From NCBI GenBank assembly GCA_016197205.1, contig JACPWG010000185.1, positions 1-64,000 of the forward strand: a stretch of DNA of 64,000 bases. Direction: 5' to 3'. This stretch comes from Planctomycetota bacterium. GTDB taxonomy: Bacteria; Planctomycetota; MHYJ01; WSZJ01; JACPWG01. The position numbers and the translations under genes were made by a program. The notes under the pieces were generated by a model. The model was not told the origin of the DNA. It was given only the letters and a program-made list of their open reading frames with translations, and did no database searches. Shown here in pieces: positions 59,989 through 64,000 of this stretch; position 1 is the first letter of the stretch, and each line of letters begins with the position of its first letter.

Positions 59989-60163
59989 TCGGCGCTCTCA
60001 CGCTGGAGGGGGAGGAGGCGGCGGTCAGCGGGGCCATCCCTGGGACCGCGGCGGCAGGAAGCGAGCGAAGAGTATACGTTCGGATGCGTCGTGCGGCAAG
60101 TTTGCTCGCGTGCGTGTTTGTCGCCGGGCCGTGCGGTCACCCGTCGCGCGCCCGCCCCTGCGC

Positions 60164-61843
60164 TCACTCCCTTGGCGTCGGCAGCCGCAGCTCCGCCCGG
60201 TCGTGGTGCACCGTGACCTCCAGGTCGACCGCGGCGGCCGCGTCCCAGTGGTCGTCCCCGGTGTGCGGGTTGCGTTCGTAGCGCGGCCAGTTCGACGACG
60301 AGAGGTAGAGCCGAAGCTCGTGCCCTACCGGGAAGGTCGTCGCGGTCGCCGGAAAGCGCAGCGTGACCGTGCTCGTCTCGCCCGGCGCGAGCAGCTTCCA
60401 CTCCCCCCCGTCGTCGCGCATGCGCGCGTGGCGCGCCGCGTCCCCGAGGAGGCACGCCTTGCCGTCCGGCCCCACGTCGCAGAGGCGGGCGGTGAAGTCG
60501 CAGTCCACGCGGTTCGTCGAGAACGTGAAGGAAAGCTCGACCTTGCCGTTCACGCGGAGGGCCCTGTCGAGCTTTCCGGTCGAGTAGACGAGCACGTCCT
60601 TGCGCGCCCCGAGCGCGGACTGGTCGGTCGGACCGTGCTTCATGGGGGGAAGGTTCGCGCCGCCGAGCGTGGGGGACGGCTCGCGCGGGTCGTACCGATA
60701 GACGCGGTCGCCGGCCGCCGGCTTTGCGGCTGCGATCCGGCCCGCCGCGTCGAGGTAGAGCGTGGTGCTGTCGCGGGCGAGGCCGGACCACGACTCCGTC
60801 GCGCGCCAGGCCGTTTCGTTCGTCACCCAGTAGCGGACGCGCGGCGTCGCGTCCCAGCTTGCCGCGTCCTCGTCTCGCAGCCAGCGGTCGAGGAAGGCCT
60901 TCGCCGCCTGTCCTGAGGCCCTTTCCGCGCCGGGAAACTGCAGGTCCCCTTGCCGCGCCACGCCGATGGAAACGTGGTCCCACGGGCCGATGAGGAGCCG
61001 CGAGTGCTTTCGGGCGGCGTCCCCTCCGCGGGCGACGATGTCCTCGAAGGTTTGGAGGACGTGGTCCGGATCGTTGTCCCACCAGCCCGTGATGAGGAGC
61101 GAAGGGACCGCGATCGCCTCGGGCCGGTACGATTTGCGCTCGGCCGCGCTCCAGGCGAGGGCGCCGGGTCGCGGGGCCGCGCGGACGAGCGCGCCGACGC
61201 CGAAGCCGAGCTGATCGAGCCGCTGCACGTGCCCTTCGAGGAGCACGCCGCCTTCGTAGTAGGACTCGTACCGCTGTCCCATCGCGGCGATGAGCGGCAC
61301 CATGCAAACGAGGTGCGGCGGGTGCTCGGCCGCCGTGTCGAGCTGTTGCTTGCCGAGCGCGCTCCCGCCCCAGGTGCCGACCTTGCCGTTCGACCACGAC
61401 TGCGCGGCGATCCACTCGACGCAATCGTAGCCGTCGAGGCCGCGCCTCCACGTGCGCCGGTTCACGCCGGCTTGCGCCGTCTTGGAGCCGAAGAACCCCC
61501 GCCAGTCGAGGACCACGTAAGCGTAGCGTTCGCGGTCCATCACGATTTGCAGGTCGGACGCCGCGCCGCGCCCGGTCTCTCCGGTCGGCGCGTCCGGCTC
61601 GACGAGGACCGCGCCCATCCGTTTCTTGTCGTAGGGGGTCTGGATGAGGACCGTAGGGTATTTACCTGACTTCGCCGGGAGGTAGACGTCCGCGGCAAGC
61701 GTCTTGCCGTCGCGCATGGGGACGGCGGCGTCGCGCAGCTCGGTCCGCCAGGGGTCCTGGGCGGGGGCGGCGGTGGCGGCAAGGAGGAGGAAGAGGAACT
61801 GAACGCTTGCGAATCGACGCTGAAGCGGCCGCCGCGTTGTCAA
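60164..61843 (-). CDS. CocE/NonD-family alpha/beta hydrolase (X-Pro dipeptidyl peptidase-like)
   Basis: A serine hydrolase of the S15/CocE group. The N-terminal VPMRDGKTLAADVYLPAKSGKYP block is typical, the nucleophile Ser lies in GTWGGSALGKQQ, and WSNGKVGTWGG precedes it. The C-terminal jelly-roll domain has VELSFTFSTNRVDCDFTARL. A likely signal peptide is FASVQFLFLLLAATAAPAQ, so it is exported. The frame is open to 62146 but the part beyond about 61870 overlaps repeat E. The TTG at 61843 is my tentative start. Substrates may be esters or X-Pro peptides. Confidence 0.8.
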   Translation of the reverse strand: MTTRRPLQRRFASVQFLFLLLAATAAPAQDPWRTELRDAAVPMRDGKTLAADVYLPAKSGKYPTVLIQTPYDKKRMGAVLVEPDAPTGETGRGAASDLQIVMDRERYAYVVLDWRGFFGSKTAQAGVNRRTWRRGLDGYDCVEWIAAQSWSNGKVGTWGGSALGKQQLDTAAEHPPHLVCMVPLIAAMGQRYESYYEGGVLLEGHVQRLDQLGFGVGALVRAAPRPGALAWSAAERKSYRPEAIAVPSLLITGWWDNDPDHVLQTFEDIVARGGDAARKHSRLLIGPWDHVSIGVARQGDLQFPGAERASGQAAKAFLDRWLRDEDAASWDATPRVRYWVTNETAWRATESWSGLARDSTTLYLDAAGRIAAAKPAAGDRVYRYDPREPSPTLGGANLPPMKHGPTDQSALGARKDVLVYSTGKLDRALRVNGKVELSFTFSTNRVDCDFTARLCDVGPDGKACLLGDAARHARMRDDGGEWKLLAPGETSTVTLRFPATATTFPVGHELRLYLSSSNWPRYERNPHTGDDHWDAAAAVDLEVTVHHDRAELRLPTPRE

Positions 61844-61870
61844 GGCTACGCGGCGTCCGGCGGCAAATCC

Positions 61871-61893
61871 GAACCGCGACCGTGAGGGAGCGG
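61871..61893. repeat. 25-base repeat E, copy 3 (reverse)
   Basis: GAACCGCGACCGTGAGGGAG then CGG, the reverse complement of the core at 6782 and 30516. It overlaps the upstream open frame of the CocE-like hydrolase. Confidence 0.65.
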
Positions 61894-62320
61894 CCTCGGC
61901 GCGTCCTGCTGCATCCCCGGCTTCGATCCCGCTCCTTCGCGCGAGACGACACCTGCGGCCGATTCGCAAGAGTTCAGTACGGAACGCCCCCAGCCTCCCG
62001 GCCGTTGTGGAGGGCGACTCGGGTCGGGTCAAGGCGGACGGGGAAGAGGTGTTCCTCATGCGCATCCTTGCGAAGTGTGTCCCTTGGAAACGGCAGTGGA
62101 GGGCTGGGGTCTCATTCGCGAGCGCCCTGGATTTTACTTGTGCCAATGAAGTGGAACAATAGGAAATGGGGACGCGCCGGCTTGTTCACAAGCACGGGCT
62201 CGCCGCGCGTTGGGAGCGAGACGTCGCCGCCCTTCCCCTTGACCCCAGCCCCTTCAATCCCCCGGGCGCGGGAAGCGGCGAACTTCGCAACCGTCTCCTC
62301 CGCCGGCCACGAGCCCTTGT

Positions 62321-62344
62321 GGTGCAGGGCTTCCGCCCTGCACC
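62321..62344. repeat. Perfect hairpin GGTGCAGGGC/GCCCTGCACC
   Basis: A 10-bp stem with a TTCC loop. This type of extragenic palindrome is common in high-GC genomes. It has no T tract and lies well away from both flanking genes. Confidence 0.6.
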
Positions 62345-62722
62345 GACGGGACAACCCGGGTGGAAACCACCAAACCCGTGGAGTGCGGGCGCGGCCCCAG
62401 GGGAGAGAAAATAGGTGCTTCTGGCGTTCCGTCCGCGAGCGGGTGAAGGGCGGAAGCCCCGCACCGCAATCCGGAGCCCGGCGCCGGGGGAAGGGCGGAT
62501 CGGGGAGCCGCCGGTGCCGCCGGCCGGCGTCGGGGGGATCCGATCGCGCCGCCGCAGCGCTGCAAGCGGCGAGTTGACTGTTGACGACCCCTCGCGGTTT
62601 CTGTACTCATTCAGGCGCGGCCCCCGTCACCACCTCCGCGCTACCCTCCACCTGGCCCTGGAGGCCGTCCCGCCTTCCGTGCTCATCGGCTGAAGAACCG
62701 TCGTTTTCACACCGCTGAGAAA

Positions 62723-63838
62723 TCACACGGGTCGCGCCACCACTCGACGTCTGCTGCCGGCGAGCCTCGATGCGACGAACGCCAGACCGCCCAGCGTTCC
62801 GAACTCCCGGTCGCAATCGGCCAAGAAGCGTCGGGCCGCCTCTCGACAACGTGCGGCCCCGTCCAGCAGCGGTTGGATGGATTCCGACAGGAGCACGCCG
62901 ACTCCAAGCGCGACAACAGAGCGGATGTTATGTTGGATTTCGGGATCCTCATCCTCGCCCGCAACGAGGGTTCCCAGCGGCTTCTCGTTTACAACCGCTC
63001 GCCATACGGCGCCAAGCCCGCAACGAGCCACGACTCCGAGGAGCTGGCGGTCGCCGTAAATGCCTGCGGAGACTCTCGGGAACTGGAGGCACGGTGGAGC
63101 GCTCGGCAGCGTCACGAAGGGCAGGTCGCCGCTTCGCGCGAGGCGAAGCATCTCCTCTAGCCGCCACCCGGTCCCGCTTGCGACCAGCAGAAGCGAAGGT
63201 CGATCCAGCCCGGCTCGGGGGATGGGCATCGGTGTCGCGAAGGGCGGTGTGAACGTCACTCCCGCGTCTTCGGATTGCGTGTACGACAAGCTGTTCAGTC
63301 GGGGGACGAAGAGCCCGGAGAAGGTGCCCTCGATGGCCCTCCACCGAGTCTCCAGCGTGACGAGGCCAGGATGCGCTCCTTGGGTGCACCGGTACAATTC
63401 GGACATCTTCGCGGCAAACACGAAGTAGACAGGTGCAACGTCGGCCGCGAGCGGAAGCCCACAGTTCAGAACATACTCGAATCGTTTCAACAAGCGGTGC
63501 TCCCCTGTGAGCGAGGTAGCGGGCACGCCGCATCGGAGGAGTTCAGCGAGGTCGCGTTCGATGCCGTCAACTCTCTGAACCATGGCTGCGGCGAACTCTT
63601 GAAAACTGGAGTGACGGCGCGCATCGAACAACAAGGGCTCCAGGATTCGGCCGAGCTCACTGGAGGTCCAGACCAGGTGTTCCCGGCCTCGAAACTCCTC
63701 TCGCAGGATCCCCCGTTGGGTCGCGCCGTAGAACTCGGGGAGGCATACCGCGTGCCCACCCCCCAGGGCAACGGCAGCCCCGAGGAGATACGGGGCATGT
63801 CCGTGGCTTGGCAAGACGAGCACCGGCAATCGAGGCAT
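62723..63838 (-). CDS. Putative GT-B-like glycosyltransferase
   Basis: The 371-residue product starts MPRLPVLVLPSHGHAPYLLG, resembling the N-terminal lobe of UDP-glycosyltransferases (HGHxxP). The C-terminal half has RCGLGAVWRAVVNEKPLGTLVA, DEDPEIQHNIRSVVALGVG, similar to the GT28/MGT-like C-terminal signature in which a Gly-rich loop and a D/E-N pair contact the sugar nucleotide. I see no further catalytic motif, so the identification is moderate. It follows the truncated gene at the window edge by 9 bases on the same strand and may be co-transcribed with it. Confidence 0.6.
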   Translation of the reverse strand: MPRLPVLVLPSHGHAPYLLGAAVALGGGHAVCLPEFYGATQRGILREEFRGREHLVWTSSELGRILEPLLFDARRHSSFQEFAAAMVQRVDGIERDLAELLRCGVPATSLTGEHRLLKRFEYVLNCGLPLAADVAPVYFVFAAKMSELYRCTQGAHPGLVTLETRWRAIEGTFSGLFVPRLNSLSYTQSEDAGVTFTPPFATPMPIPRAGLDRPSLLLVASGTGWRLEEMLRLARSGDLPFVTLPSAPPCLQFPRVSAGIYGDRQLLGVVARCGLGAVWRAVVNEKPLGTLVAGEDEDPEIQHNIRSVVALGVGVLLSESIQPLLDGAARCREAARRFLADCDREFGTLGGLAFVASRLAGSRRRVVARPV

Positions 63839-63847
63839 CAGCGACCT

Positions 63848-64000
63848 CTACTTCCCCAGCAGCGCGTCAATCGCAAGGACGGCGTCAACGATGGCGGTGG
63901 CTACCATGCTGCCGATCAACCACTTGAAGGTGGACATTCGCTGGAACCAGTTTCCGCCCTCCGCGTATGCCAGGAACTCGCTAGGGGCCCGAAAGGCGTT
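63848..64000 (-). CDS. 3' end of a gene truncated by the window edge
   Basis: Only the last 50 codons are visible, encoding NAFRAPSEFLAYAEGGNWF, then a hydrophobic WLIGSMVATAIVDAVLAI segment and a short tail ending LLGK. A C-terminal membrane anchor is plausible. The gene ends 9 bases before the GT-B-like gene. The identity is unknown. Confidence 0.7.
   Translation of the reverse strand, partial: NAFRAPSEFLAYAEGGNWFQRMSTFKWLIGSMVATAIVDAVLAIDALLGK

Larger units (their letters stand above)
61844..62722. other. 879-bp spacer, mainly without a supported gene
   Basis: It contains repeat E copy 3 (61871-61893) and a perfect 10-bp-stem hairpin at 62321-62344 (GGTGCAGGGC TTCC GCCCTGCACC). The region around 62155-62310 has open frames on both strands with no recognised similarity and no ribosome site. 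I regard the segment as decayed or regulatory DNA, with low certainty. Confidence 0.4.

Noticed and set aside
61807..62577. Plus-strand ORF of 256 residues in the large spacer.
   Set aside because: Composition is Arg/Ser/Pro-rich, it crosses repeat E and a perfect hairpin, and lacks a ribosome site.

Overview
The window is a high-GC bacterial chromosome segment, centred on a replication-origin cluster in the order gyrB, DciA/DUF721, dnaN, oriC-like spacer, dnaA, all on the minus strand. The very large Ser/Thr kinase with TPRs, the FHA-M64 protease fusion, the tricorn protease homologue, archaemetzincin, long GyrB and many secreted proteins of unknown function suggest an uncultured Planctomycetota-like or related lineage. 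That placement is an inference from gene content, not a phylogenetic result.

Layout. 1-8.5 kb: two tandem secreted paralogues, a Uma2-like protein, a TPR-thioredoxin lipoprotein-like protein and an RDD membrane protein. 8.5-15 kb: the replication cluster. 15-20.8 kb: a PIN toxin-antitoxin pair, a sugar-nucleotide dehydratase/aminotransferase pair, IscU-like scaffold, FolB, a LON-domain protein and a small Rieske protein. 21-26.8 kb: peroxiredoxin, phosphodiesterase-like lipoprotein, cold-shock-like protein, a broken VWA gene, a Cys-rich lipoprotein with a membrane protein, and a coiled-coil nuclease-like gene broken by two TAG codons. 26.8-36.8 kb: FHA-M64 protease, Ser/Thr kinase-TPR protein, archaemetzincin, moaE and moaD. 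37-47.5 kb: an unknown protein, a response regulator, a membrane glycosyltransferase-like protein, a TRAP solute-binding protein, a small DMT-like membrane protein, a repeat-domain secreted protein and a tricorn homologue. 47.9-54.5 kb: a candidate conflict/signalling locus with a metallophosphoesterase-NACHT-FGE protein facing a two-gene unit of a papain/C39-like cysteine peptidase and a GAF-domain protein. 54.9-64 kb: an MCE-domain operon, an MscS channel with cNMP domain, a CocE-like hydrolase, and a glycosyltransferase-like gene next to a truncated gene at the window edge.

The most unusual signal lies between genes. At least three unrelated families of small, non-coding, palindromic elements are present. 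A roughly 160-bp family (five copies) has long terminal inverted repeats and sits at CTGAG sites. Two copies have exact CTGAG duplications on both sides and two have a one-base mismatch. Because CTGAG contains TGA, insertion at that site places the element directly behind a stop codon without damaging the gene. A second family (inverted ends reading GCCCGTAA) and a 278-bp element at 20.2 kb show the same CTGAG/CTCAG flanks. One copy of the first family is nested in the second, and an uninterrupted copy at 42.1 kb gives the empty site. No transposase is encoded here, so any mobilising enzyme must be elsewhere.
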